Part shown: one piece after another, positions 21,214-32,046 of the stretch
Position numbering within the stretch: the first letter of the stretch is position 1
How the letters are laid out: each line of letters begins with the position of its first letter
NCBI RefSeq assembly: GCF_003086295.3
Contig: NC_092051.1
Span: 64,791,772-64,855,771 of the forward strand
From: Arachis hypogaea
Taxonomy: Eukaryota; Streptophyta; Magnoliopsida; Fabales; Fabaceae
Length of the DNA: 64,000 nt
Direction of reading: 5' to 3'
Translations under genes and position numbers: made by a program
Notes under the pieces: model-generated
What the model was told of the DNA's origin: nothing
Seen by the model: the letters and a program-made list of their open reading frames with translations, nothing else
The model's database searches: none

Positions 21214-22425
21214 CCAACGTTTGCGACTAAGTTTGCCTCAAACTTAGAGGCAAACGTTCGCACCAAATGTAATCTTGGAAGGCGCACGTTTGAGTTCAAG
21301 TTTGACCCCAAACTTGTACTCAAACGTGAATGACAGGCAAAAACCTTTCTGCATAATTTTAGCAAACCAACGTTTGAGTTGAAGTTTGCCTCAAACTTCA
21401 ACTCAAACTTAAAGGCTCAGAGTCCAAATTGCAAAAGGGTTTTTTCTCTCAAGTCCAAGAACAACCAACCAAGGCTATCTTCAATCCAAGTCCATCAAGG
21501 CCAAGGCCCAAACTCAAGGCTCCAAGACCATTAGAAGAAAGTGTATAAATAGAAGTTAGTTTGATTTAGGAGGGAGGTCGACTTTTACTTTTGAATTTAC
21601 ACCTCTTGGAGGATTTTACTTACTGTAACTTGGATCTAGGAGGAGAATTGAATTTTCTTCCTCTTCGGTTTCTTGTTTTCTTTTCTGCAAAGTTTTGCTG
21701 AGTCTTGGGTGTTAAGAATTGAGGAAATTCTGTCTCAATCTCACCTTGAGATCTCTTTTTGTTTCTTTCACTGCACCATTGGAGAATTGAGATTTGAATT
21801 CAAGTTTTCTTACTGTTTTGATCTCTAATTTGTTACAATTGATTTTTGAATTGGATCAAGGAGGGTAGTGAGATCTAGACTTGGTTTTCTAGTCTCTTGA
21901 CCCCTGAGATCTGAAATTTCCTTTTAATTCTTCTGTTGAACGCTTCTTCAAGCCAATTTACATTTTTTGTTTGAGATCTACTGCAATTAAATTCATCTTT
22001 TACTTCCCTGCTTGTTGCAATTTACTTTAACTTGTTTAATTTCTGCAAATCCAATTCCCAATTACTTTTATAATTCAAGCAATTTACATTTCTTGCACTT
22101 TAAGATTCAGTCATGTACATTTCTTGCAATTTAAGTTTTTGCAATTTATATTTCTTGCACTTTAAGATTCAGCCTCTTTAAGTTCTCTGCACTTTAAATT
22201 CTTGTCAATTATCCCTCTCCCTTTAAATTTCATGCAATTTAGCTTCTGTTGGATATAAATCACTCAACTCAACTTTTGTTTGCTTGACTAAATCAACCAC
22301 TAAACTAAAATTGCTCAATCCTTCAATCCCTGTGGGATCGACCTCACTCATGTGAGTTATTATTACTTGATGCGACCCGGTACACTTGCCGGTGAGTTTT
22401 GTGTTGGATCATTTTCCACACATCA
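21214..22425 (+). repeat. 3' LTR of element 1, second part
   Basis: Resumes the LTR interrupted at 8137. The first five bases are the duplicated target ccaac. It holds the rest of the hairpin array (to 21410), a TATA box at 21544-21551, a region matching 1-877, and a local tandem expansion at about 22078-22172 that is absent from the 5' copy. It ends CACATCA. The next bases, atatg, should be the target duplication of element 1, whose partner is outside the window. Confidence 0.92.
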
Positions 22426-22430
22426 ATATG

Positions 22431-22597
22431 AAATTGCAAAAAAACTCACAAACTCAAAGTAGAATCCAAAAATGTGAATTTAACACTAAAACTTATGAAA
22501 ACTTTATAAAAATTAAATAAAACATAGAAAAAACAATATAAAAACAAAACCAAAAAGCGTATAAAATATCCGCTCATCACAACACCAAATTTAAACT
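22431..22597 (-). repeat. Inverted LTR-start fragment with 18 bases of internal sequence
   Basis: Read on the minus strand it is AGTTTAAATTTGGTGTTG followed by TGATGAGCGGATATTTTATA, that is, the end of an internal region and the first 149 bases of a 3' LTR in opposite orientation to its neighbours. Element 1 landed inside this LTR. Its rest should be left of the window. Confidence 0.75.
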
Positions 22598-24119
22598 GGA
22601 TCGTTTTTATTTAGTTTTTATTAAGTTTTTATAGGTTTTAGTGTTAATTTCACACTTTTGGATTAAATTATGAGTTTTTGTGTTTTGTGCAATTTTAGGT
22701 ATTTTCTGGCTGAAATTTAGGAGCTGGAGCAGAAGTCTAATTCAGAGACAGAGAAAGCACTACAGATTTGTCCAAATCTGACCTTCCTGCATTTGGAAAA
22801 GCATTTCTTGAGCTACAGAAGTCCCAATGAAGCGCTCTCAATGGCTATGGAAAGCTGACTTCCAGATCTTTCCAGCAATATATAATAGTCCATACTTTGC
22901 TTCAGATTCAAAAGCCCAAAACTGGCATCCAACGCCAGCTACCTGCCCCCCTTCCAGGCGTCCAGCGCCCAACAGAGCAGAGACCAATGTACAAACGCCC
23001 AGTAAAGACCCTCTAGCTGGCGTTCCATGCCCAAAGACATCAAGGAACGTGGATCTCGTCAAAGCTCAGCCCAAACACTCACCAAGTGGGCTCTAGAGGT
23101 GAATTTTAGCACTAGATAGACTGTTTTACCCTTACTAGTCATCTGTTTAATATTTAAAGTATATTTTACATAATCATTCGGAGAACATACATATAACATC
23201 AGGCCTTTTACACTATTTTCAAGTTTTACATAGTGTTTTACTTCAGTATGAGTTTCTAAACCTCCTAGGTTGAGGGGAGGAGCCCTGCTGAGTCCTATGA
23301 ATTAATAAAAGTATTACTAATTCTTCTCCAATCCGTGTTTGATCTGTTTCTAAGATGTATATCTGATCTTCATTGTGGTGAATAGAATGATCTAACCAAT
23401 TAGCTCTATTCATCACATTAAGACGAATGTGCCTGACAAACACCCGCGTCTACTTGGGTTCGTGTGAATACGTGACTGGAAAGCACGAGCCAACAGCTAT
23501 GTTTATACATTTCTCAAATGGTTAATCCATGACTTCGTTGGGGACTTCTCGAGACACTAGTTTAGTAAATTTCCGGGGAGATTAGGGTCTCTGTGGTATA
23601 GGCTAGAATCCTAAGAAATAGCATCCTCTGATCCGGAAGATTCGACCTTGTTTGTGGCTTTTTGAGTAGGATCGCCAAGAGAATTGACTGCTATGCGCTC
23701 ACCCTTCGTCAGATTGGATGACCACGGCTAATGGCGTTTAATCTGTAGCAGAGGAGATCAATGACCACAGCCCATGGCGTTGATCACATACAGCCTGCCA
23801 TAGAAGAAGATCATTCACAAGCAGAAAAGACAGTAGTACCAGAGTTAATTTAGAAAGACAAAGAAACTCTAACTCTCAACTCTATTCCTATCCTTATTTC
23901 AACATAACATCCAAATGTTTGATATAAATAGTACCTATACAAAGTTCCATCAAATGACCTTCTGATTCCGCCTTACTAAGACCTGCAAGATAACCATAGC
24001 TTGCTTCAAGCCACAATCCTCGTGGGATCGACCCTGACTTGCTCAGGTATTACTTGGACGACCAAATTCACTTGCTGGTACTACTATACGAAAGTGTGGG
24101 GTTTGCGTACACGCTACCA
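22598..24119 (+). repeat. 5' LTR of element 3, first bases missing
   Basis: LTR of the same broad family, recognisable from TTTTATAGGTTTTAGTGTTA onward, with GTATTTTCTGGCTGAAATT, decayed keyword copies at 22920-23032, and the end ACGCTACCA before a primer site. The canonical TGATGAGCGG start is absent. The element abuts an inverted copy of the same LTR start. Confidence 0.85.
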
Positions 24120-24125
24120 AGTTTT

Positions 24126-24143
24126 TGGCGCCGTTGCTGGGGA
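24126..24143 (+). other. Primer-binding site (tRNA-Asp) of element 3
   Basis: TGGCGCCGTTGCTGGGGA, one base from the tRNA-Asp complement, six bases after the LTR end. Confidence 0.88.
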
Positions 24144-26070
24144 TTGTTGAGTTTGGACAAACTGATGGATTGTCTTGCTCCCTAGATCAGGTAATTTTTA
24201 TTTTTGTTTGATCAAAAATATTTTTCTTTCCTTTGTTTAATTTATGTTCTTGTTGAGTCTCTGATTTTTGCATGAGTATAACTTTGATTTGAGTCTTTTA
24301 TTTTTGTTTTTTTCTTCCTTAAATTTTTGAAAATTTTGAAACCCTTTTTTAAAATATTTGTCTTTTCTCTGTTTGAGTCTTTGTTTGTTTTCTTGCTTTG
24401 AGTCTTTGAGTCTTTTATTTTTATTTTACTCTTCTTCAAATTTTTGAAAGTCATAAAAACCTTTTCAAAAATATTTTTTATTTTTGTTGTTCAATTGGTT
24501 AGAGCGTTGTGTTCATGTTCTTGGTAATTGTTGTTTCTTTGAGTCTTTGAGTCTTTTATTTTTCCTTCAATTTTTCGAAAAAATCATACAACTTTTTCAA
24601 AAATACTTTTATTTTCTTTGTTTAATCTTTGTTCTTTGTTTGAGTCTTGTGTTCTTGTTCTTGCTTGAATTTTTCGTGTTCTTTGAGTCCTTCTTTCAAA
24701 AAAATTTTCAAAAATATTTTTCTTTAGTTTAATCTTGTGTCAAGTCTTTAAGTTTGGTGTTTTCTTGTTATTTTTCTTCAAATTTTGGAAAATTGTGTTT
24801 TGGTTTTCTAAAAATTTTAAGTTTGGTGTTCTTTTTATGTTCTTGTGTTCTTTGAGTCTTTAAATTTTGTTTTTTGTGTTCTTGTTAGTCTTCAAAGTGT
24901 TCTTGAATCGTGTATGTGTTTTGATCTTAAATTTTTTTAGTTTGGTGTCGCCTTGTGTTTCCCTCCAAATTTTTTAAAATAAAGTGGTGCTAGATCTAAA
25001 ATTTTAAGTCTTGTGTCTTTTTTTGTGTTTTTTTCTTTCATCAATAAATTCAAAAATAAAAAAATATCTTTTCTAACTTAATTTTAGCATAATTTTCGAA
25101 AATAACAATAAAAATTCATATTTCAATTTTAAATTTTATTTTATCGTATCTTAGTTGTCAAGTTTTCAAAAATCAAATCTTTTTCAAAATTTAAAAATCT
25201 TATCTTATCTTTTTCAAATTTCAAATTTTCAAAATCATATCTTTTTCAAAATCAAATTTTAAAATCTTATGTCTTTAAAATCAATTTCAAATCTCTTTAA
25301 TTTCATATCTTATCTTTTTCTAATTTCAAATTTTGATTTCAAATCTTTTCTTATCTTATCTTTTATTTTTATTTTTATTAGTTACCTTTTCTTTATTAAT
25401 ATCTTATCTTCTCTCTCTTATTTTTCAAAGCTTCCTAACTAACTCACCTCTTCTTAATTTTCGAAAATTACTTCTCTTCTTCTCTCTCATCTTTTTCAAA
25501 ACTACCTAACTAACGCTTCTATTCTTAATTTTCGAAAATAATATCTTCTTCTCTCTCTCTTCTTTATCAAAACTACCTAACTAACTCTCTTCTCTGTTAA
25601 TTTTTGAAAACTTCTCCCTCTTCTCTCTCTTCTATTTTCGAAAATTCACTAACCAATTTTAAAATATTTTTAAATTATTAACCATAATTTTCTAAAATTA
25701 ATTAATTAAATAAAAAAAAATATTTTAATTCTTATTTACTTTTTTATTTATACTTTTTCTCATCTCCACTCATATCATTCGAACTCTATCTCTCTCTCCT
25801 CTTCTACCTACACTTTATCTTCTTTCCTTTCTTCTTTGCATTTAACTGGAAGCTCTTTGATCCAAGTGGCACAAAAATCTTTCTTATTTTCTCTTTTTCT
25901 ATCTTCTCTTCTTTAATCTTATCTACTATTTCCAAGGTATTTTTCTGTTACTTCTTTTATGTCTTTTCTTTTTTCTTCTTCTTTCTTTACTTCTGACTTT
26001 AAGGAGGAGCTTCTTGTCTATTGGCATAGAAAGATTTCTTGTTTTCTTTCTTTTTCTTTTGTTCTTGTTT
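24144..26070 (+). other. Leader of element 3 (no gene)
   Basis: Nearly 2 kb of T-rich untranslated leader. It includes a tRNA-like D-arm at 24491-24511 (TCAATTGGTTAGAGCGTTGT), AAGTTTGGTGT motifs near 24749, 24818 and 24938, a long array of ATCTTTTTCAAA-like words (25090-25420), and repeats of TTTTCGAAAA with CTACCTAACTAAC units (25430-25660). Short open frames here are low-complexity. Confidence 0.65.
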
Positions 26071-27180
26071 ATGACCAGGAATAGGGATAAGGAACCCCTC
26101 TTGACTCCTAATCCTGAACCCAAGAAGACTTTAAGGAGGCGTTTACAACAAAAAGCACAACACTCCGGAAGAGACCTTTCAGAAAGTTTTGAACAAGAAA
26201 CAGAAGACATGGCCGTACCACAAGAGAAGCCAAGAAAGGTCCTTGGTGATTTTACCATGCCTACCTCTGACTTTTATGGCAGAAGCATTGTTGTACCTGC
26301 AATTGGAGCTAACAATTTTGAGCTTAAGCCTCAGTTAGTCTCTCTTCTGTAGCAGTACTGCAAATTCCATGGACTTCCAATGGAAGATCCACATCAGTTC
26401 TTAGCAGAATTCTTACAGATCTTTGATACTGTAAAGACTAATGGAGTTAATCCTGAAATCTACAAGCTGATGTTTTTCCCTTTTGTTTTGAGAAACATAG
26501 CTAAGTTTTGGTTGGATGCCCAACCAAGAGCTAGTCTTCACTCTTGAGAAAAGTTGGTTAATGCTTTTCTAGCTAAGTTCTTTATTCCCCAATGGATGTG
26601 CAAAATTAGAGTGGAAGTTCAAACCTTTAGACAAAGAGAAGGTGAATCCCTCTATAAAGCTTGGGAAAGATACAAGCAATTGATCAGGAGATGTCCTCCT
26701 GAAATGCTCTCAGAGTGGTCCCTTATAGGCATGTTCTATGATGGCTTGTCTGAGATATCCAAGATTTCCTTGGATAGCTCTATAGGTGGATCTCTCTACT
26801 TGAAGAAAACACCTACTGAAGCAAGAGAACTCATTGACATGGTTGCTAACAACAAGTTCATGTACACTTTTGAAAGAAATCCTGTAAAATATGGAATCTC
26901 TCAAAAGAAAGGAGTTCATGAAGTTGAGACTCTGAATGCCATCCTGGCTCAGAATAAGATCCTGACCCAACAGGTCAACATGATATCTCAACATTTGACT
27001 GGGATGCAAACTGCAGCTGGCAGTAATCAGGAAGCTTCTCTTGAAGAAGAAGCTTATGATCCTGATCAACCCATCATGGAGCAGGTGAATTACATGGGAG
27101 AGCCCTATGGAAACACTTACAACCCTTCAAAAAGGAACCATCCCAATATTTCATGGAAAGATCAACAGAAACCTCAGTAA
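26071..27180 (+). pseudogene. gag: gag of element 3 (three stops)
   Basis: Starts MTRNRDKEPLLTPNPEP. The Gag core has FELKPQLVSLL, DPHQFLAEFLQIFDTVKTNG, IYKLMFFPF, VEVQTFRQREGESLYKAWER and RCPPEMLSEWSLIGMFYDGL. It is closest to the inverted copy at 29787-31084 and to element 1, not to element 2. Three stops interrupt it: TAG 26350 (CAG in the inverted copy), TGA 26545 (TGG there) and TAA 27178 (CAA there). All three fit cytosine deamination on one or other strand. Confidence 0.85.
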
Positions 27181-28175
27181 GGTTTCAATAACAACCAAGG
27201 TAGAAGGAACCAGAATAGGTTGAATAATAGACTACCATTCCCATCTTCTCAAGGGAATATGGAGACCTCTAAGCAGAGCTTTTCTGCCTTAGCCATTCTG
27301 GTCTCTAGCCTTACTAAGATCGCCCACAGTTTCATTAATGAAATAAGATCCTCCATTAGAAATTTGGAGGTACAGGTTAGTCAACTAAGCAAGAAGATCT
27401 CTGAGAGTCCTCCTGACACTCTTCCCAGTAACACTGAGGTCAATCCTAGAGAAGAGTGCAAGGCCAAAACCATGGAAGACATGGCCAAAACAGAGGAGAT
27501 TGGGAAGGTGTTGAATGCCAGTGAAGAAGCCTTCACTGGGCGTTCAACGCCCACATTGGCAGCAAGCCTGGCGTTAAACACTAGTGAGGAAGCCCTCACT
27601 GGGCTTTTAACGCCCATCCTGGAAGAAAAGCTGGCATTGAACGCCAGCCAGCGAGCATTGGCTGGGTGTTTAAGGCCCAAACAAGAAGGCTTACTGGCAT
27701 TGAACGCCAGTGAGGAACCCCTCACTGGCATTCAACGCCCAAACAGGCAGCTATTCTGGCACTGAACGCTAGTGACGAACCCCTCACTCGGTGTACAACG
27801 CCCACCAGCCTAGGGAAGCTGGCTTTGATCGCCAGCAAAGACATCCCGGCTAGGCGTTCAACACCCAGAATTCTAGAGGAACAAGCGTTTAACGCCATTC
27901 AGAGTGGACAGTAATGATGTTCAATGCCCAATAAGATAACGGAGGTTGCGTTGAATGCCAACCAAAGTACACCCTCTGAGTCATGATCATGTGCATTAGT
28001 CAAGAGACAGAATTCACAGCAGTGAAATCAGAACACTCTAAAAAGAGTGTCAAAGTTGAACACCAGTGAGGAAGCCCTCACTGGGCATTCAATGCCCCAA
28101 GAGGGGAGCATTGCTGGCGTTGAACGCCAGCCAGGGACCAGCCCCTGGGCGTTCAAGCGCCAGTACAAGAGAGAA
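27181..28175 (+). pseudogene. gag-pro linker of element 3 with coding keyword repeats
   Basis: Continues the gag frame: NRLPFPSSQGNME, a hydrophilic segment, NTEVNPREECKA, then repeats of LALNASEEPLTGIQRP-type peptide to 27765, after which the frame is lost. The DNA keyword continues to about 28165. Successive keyword copies face each other across short inverted spacers (AGTGAGG / CCTCACT), so each repeat can fold as a long hairpin. At about 28165-28190 the sequence switches to the inverted copy. The protease expected next is missing on this strand. Confidence 0.75.
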
Positions 28176-28936
28176 GGGAATCTGGAATTCCCTAGCACAG
28201 TGAACTTTCTTCCTGTCCTTTCATGAATGAGCTCCACATGCTCTAGAGAAAAGACACGACTCACTGTCTGTGGTAAGACTGGGTTCTTAGTGAAGACAAC
28301 TCTCATGCAAGGTAAGAGGCCTTCAGTTGGGACTTTCTTGTCCATCTAGCCTTTAGGTACTTTCTTCTTAGTACCTTTGTGCCTAGAGCTTATTGAAGGC
28401 TGCCCAACACCAAACTTAGAATTGATGTTTGGGGGCTCTGTAGAGCTTTGCACAGAAAGAGAGTATTGGACCACTAGGTGTTGCACAGTTATCTCTCTTT
28501 TAGTGGGAGAATTGGGATGAGGCATCTTGAACATGATGTGATCCTCCCCTAGTTGTAGAGTCAGTTCTCCCATAGACACATCAATGATAGCATTGGCAGT
28601 GGCTAGGAAAGGTCTTCCAAGGATGATAAAGTCATCCTCATCCTCTCCTAAGTCCAAGATTATGAAGTTTGTAGGGATGTAGTGGTTTTCAACCTTTAAC
28701 AAGACATCCTCTACTAAGCCATATGGCTTTTTCATTGTCTTGTCAGCCACCTCTAATGAGATGTGTACAGTTTGTACCTCAAGGATTCCCAGTTTTTCCA
28801 TTACAGAGAGTGGCATAAGGTTGATGCTTGATCCTAGGTCACACAGAGCCTTTTCAAAGGACATGGTGCCTATGGTGCAAGGAATCAGAAAGCGTCCAGG
28901 ATCTGGAAACTTCTGAGGTAGCCACTGCTGAACCAA
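28176..28936 (-). pseudogene. pro: Inverted protease and tail of an element 3-type gag-pro
   Basis: Aspartic protease: EKALCDLGSSINLMP (note Ser-Ser in place of Ala-Ser) and DFIILGRPFLATANAIIDVSMGE. TAG at 28346-28348 replaces the Trp codon found in element 1. Then comes the tail KKVPTEG, VSRVFSLEHVELIHERTGRKFTV, homologous to the integrase-C-terminus-like tail of element 1. The tail is cut after FTVLGNSR, where the sequence crosses into the + oriented keyword array. Confidence 0.8.
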
Positions 28937-29786
28937 AGCATGGAGTTCTTTGGTAAGAAGTGCAGGTTCTTCCTCCGATGGCCTTGTACTAAATAACTTG
29001 GCATTCAGCTATATAAGAGCTCCTAGGTATGGAGCAACTTGCTCTTCCCTAGTGACTTCATCCTCATCTGAGGATGAGTAGCCATCAGAGCTCATGCACT
29101 GGAGAAGTGCATGCTAAGGAACCTCAATGGTCTTTATGGTTTCCTTTGGTTCTGGGCTAGAGGGTTCTTGAGTGGGATTTAAGCACTCAAGGGGTGTGCT
29201 TTGACTGGCATTCAATGCCAGATCTGTTAGCTCTTTGGGCGTTGAATGCCCTTGCTGTCCACCCTGACTGGCATTAAACGCCAGTCCCTCTAGCATTCCG
29301 GGGCTTAAACACCTAGCAGGGATGTCCTTGCTGGCGTTCAACGCCAGCTTCCCTGGGTCGGTGGGCGTTGAACGCCCAGTGAGGGGTTCCTCACTGGCGT
29401 TCAACGCTAGAGTGGCTGCATGGTTGCGTGTTGAACGCCCAGTGTTCCTCACTGGCATTCAATGCTAGAAAGCCTGGGTGTTTGGGCGTTGAACGCCCAG
29501 TCAGTTCTCCCTGGCTGGCGTTCAATGCTAGCTCTGCTGCTAGGATGGGCGTTGAATGCCCAATGACCTCACTGGCGTTCAGTGCCAGGCTTGCTGCCAG
29601 ATTAGGCATTGAACGCCCAGTGATATGTCCTTCACTGGCGTTCAACGCCACCCCATCCTTCTCATGTTTGGACTCTGCCTCCATAGTTATGGCCTTGCAC
29701 TCTTCTCTAGGATTTACCTCAGTATTACTGGGAAGAGTTTCAGGGGAAATCTCAGGGATCCTCTTGCTCAGTTGACCAACTTGCAC
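28937..29786 (-). pseudogene. Inverted gag-pro linker with coding keyword repeats
   Basis: Counterpart of 27181-28175. Repeats of LALNASEEPLTGRSTP-like peptide run through 29200-29650 in two frames, since keyword indels have shifted the frame. An acidic SSDEDEVTREEQ segment and KLFSTRPSEEEPALL lead to the protease. At 29362-29408 two keyword copies flank CAGTGAGG-GGTT-CCTCACTG, a near-perfect stem of about 20 bases. Confidence 0.75.
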
Positions 29787-31084
29787 CTCTAAATTTCTAA
29801 TGGAGGACCTTGTTTCATTAATAAAACTAAGAGTGGTCTTAGAGAGGCTAAAAACCAGAGTAACTAAGTCATAGAGCCTCTGCTTAGAGATTTCCGTGTT
29901 CCCTTGAGAAGATGGGAATGGTGGTCTGTTATTGAACCTGTTCTGGTTCCTTCCACCTTGATTGTTATTGCAACCTTGCTGAGGTTTTTGTTGATCCTCC
30001 TATGAGAGGTTAGGATCTTACATGAAGGGTTGTAGGTGTTTTCATAGGGTTCTCCCATGTAATTCACCTCCTCCATGGTGGGTTGATCAGGATCATAAGC
30101 TTCTTCTTTAGGAGAAGCTTCCTAAGTACTGCCAGTTGCAATTTGTATTCCAGTCAGATGCTGGGAGATCATATTCACCTGTTGGGTCAAGATCCTTTTC
30201 TGAGATAATATGGCATTCATAGTTTTATCATCATAAACTCTTTTCTTCTGAGAGATTCCATGGTTAACAGGATTTCTTTCAGAAGTATACATAAATTGGT
30301 TGTTTGCAACCATCTCAATGAGTTCTCTTACTTCTGTAAGTGTTTTCTTCAAGTGGAGTGATCCACCTGCAGAGTTATCTAATGAAATTTTAGATATCTC
30401 AGACAAGCCATCATAGAACACGCCTATGATGGACCATTCTGAGAGCATGTCAGGAGGACATCTCCTGATCAGTTGCTTGTATCTTTCCCAAACTTCCTAG
30501 AGGGATTCACCTTCTCTTTGTCTGAAGGTTTGAACTTCCACTCTAATCTTGCTCATCCTTTGAGGAAGAAAGAATTTAACCAGAAAAGTATTAACCAGCT
30601 TTTTCCAAGAGTCAAGACTCTCTCTAGGTTGGACATCCAACCATAGCTTAGCTTTGTCTCTTACAGCAAAGGGAAAGAGCATCAGCTTGTAGACTTTAGG
30701 ATCAACTCCATTAGTCTTTACAGTATCATAGATCTGTAAGAACTCATCTAAAAACAGATGTGGATCTTCCATTGAAAGTCCATAGAATTTGCAGTTCTGC
30801 TGCAGAAGAGAAACTAACTAAGGCTTTAGCTTAAAATTGTTAGCTCCAATGGCAGGTACAAAGATACTTCTGCCATAAAAGTCAGAGGTACGCATGGTGA
30901 AGTCACCAATAATCTTCCTTGGCTCCTCTTGAGGTTCGGACATATCTCATTTTTCTTGTTCAAAATTTTCTGAGAGGTTTCTTCTGGAGTGTTGTATTCT
31001 AGCTTGATGTAGACGACTCATTAGAGTTTTCTCAGGTTCAAGATCAGGAGTTAAGAGGGGTTCTTTATCCCTGTTCCTGGTCAT
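29787..31084 (-). pseudogene. gag: Inverted gag of an element 3-type copy
   Basis: Starts MTRNRDKEPLLTP at 31084, as in element 3, and shows ANNFKLKP, DPHLFLDEFLQIYDTVKTNG, DKAKLWLDVQPRESLDSWKK, RMSKIRVEVQTFRQREGESL and LSEWSIIGVFYDGL. Stops include a TGA near 30948, a TAG at the CAG codon before LVSLLQQ, one after GESL and one after ATGST. A frame change lies near 30010. It preserves sense codons where the + copy has stops and the reverse, so the two copies decayed independently. Confidence 0.83.
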
Positions 31085-31908
31085 AAACAAGAAAGGAAAA
31101 GAAAGAAAAGAAGAAAGCTTTTTGTGACACTTGGACCAAAGAGCGTCTAGTGAGATGTGGAGAAAGAAGAGAGAAATAAAAGTGAAGATGGAAGAGAAGA
31201 GAGGAGTAGAGTTTGAATAAATGGAAGTGAATAGGAGAAGAAGTATAAATAGAAAAGATAAATAAGAATTAAAATATTTTTTTATTTTATTTATTAATTA
31301 ATTTCAAAAATTAAGTTAATTAATTTAAAAGGATTTAAAATTTAAGTGTTAAATTTTCGAAAATAGACGAGAGAGAAGAGGAAGAAGTTTTCAAAAATTG
31401 AGAGAGAGAAGAGTTAGTTAGGTAATTTTGAAAAGGAAGGGAGAGAAGATAAGATATTAATTAAGAAAAGATTTGAATTTAAAAAAGATAACAGATAAGA
31501 TAAGAAAAGATTTAAAATTGAAATTTTAAATTAGAAAAAGATAAGATATGAAATTAAAAAGATTTGAAAATGATTTTAAAAAGATAAGATTTTAAAATTT
31601 GATATTAAAAAATATTTGATTTTTAAAATTTGAAATTTGAAAAAGATAAGATTTTTAATTTTGAAAAGATTTGATTTTTGAAATTTTAAAAACTAATATG
31701 AGATAAGATAAAAATTTTGAATTGAATAAAGATAGAAAAGATATTTTTTTTATTTTTAAATTTAATGATGAAGGAGAAAAACAAGTAAAAGACACAACTT
31801 AAAATTTTTAGATCTAATGCTCCTTGTTTTTGAAAATTTTGGAGGGAAACACAAAAGAACACCAAACTTAAAAAATTTTAAGATCAAAACACAAAAAAGA
31901 CTCAAGAA
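31085..31908 (-). other. Leader of the inverted copy (no gene)
   Basis: Purine-rich on this strand, the reverse complement of the T-rich leader. AAGTTTGGTGT motifs are seen inverted near 31862. No LTR or primer site precedes it; the leader stops at the junction with element 4. Confidence 0.7.
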
Positions 31909-32046
31909 CAAAGGTTGAAGAAGGACTGCTGATTTTCTAGACTTTACTATGATTTTGTGTGTTTTTCTGTGATTTCAGGTATTTTCTGGCTGAAATTGAG
32001 GGACTTGAGCAAAAATCTGATTCAAAGGTTGAAGAAGGACTGCTGA
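31909..32046 (+). repeat. 24-base direct repeat at junction with element 4 LTR
   Basis: A 24-base word beginning CAAAGGTTGAAGAAGG occurs at 31909-31932, the junction, and at 32023-32046 inside the LTR. The first copy separates the inverted leader from an LTR that lacks its first hundred or so bases. Confidence 0.85.

Noticed and set aside
24488..24515. A functional tRNA gene
   Set aside because: Only a D-arm-like segment is present; no B box, acceptor pairing or anticodon arm follows.
27381..27731. Minus-strand open frame of 116 codons opposite the element 3 linker
   Set aside because: A palindromic keyword array is open on both strands; the + frame continues gag, so the minus frame is a shadow.
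28168..28186. Short palindrome GGGAATCTGGAATTCCC at the inversion junction
   Set aside because: Too short to distinguish from chance; only noted as lying within the breakpoint interval.
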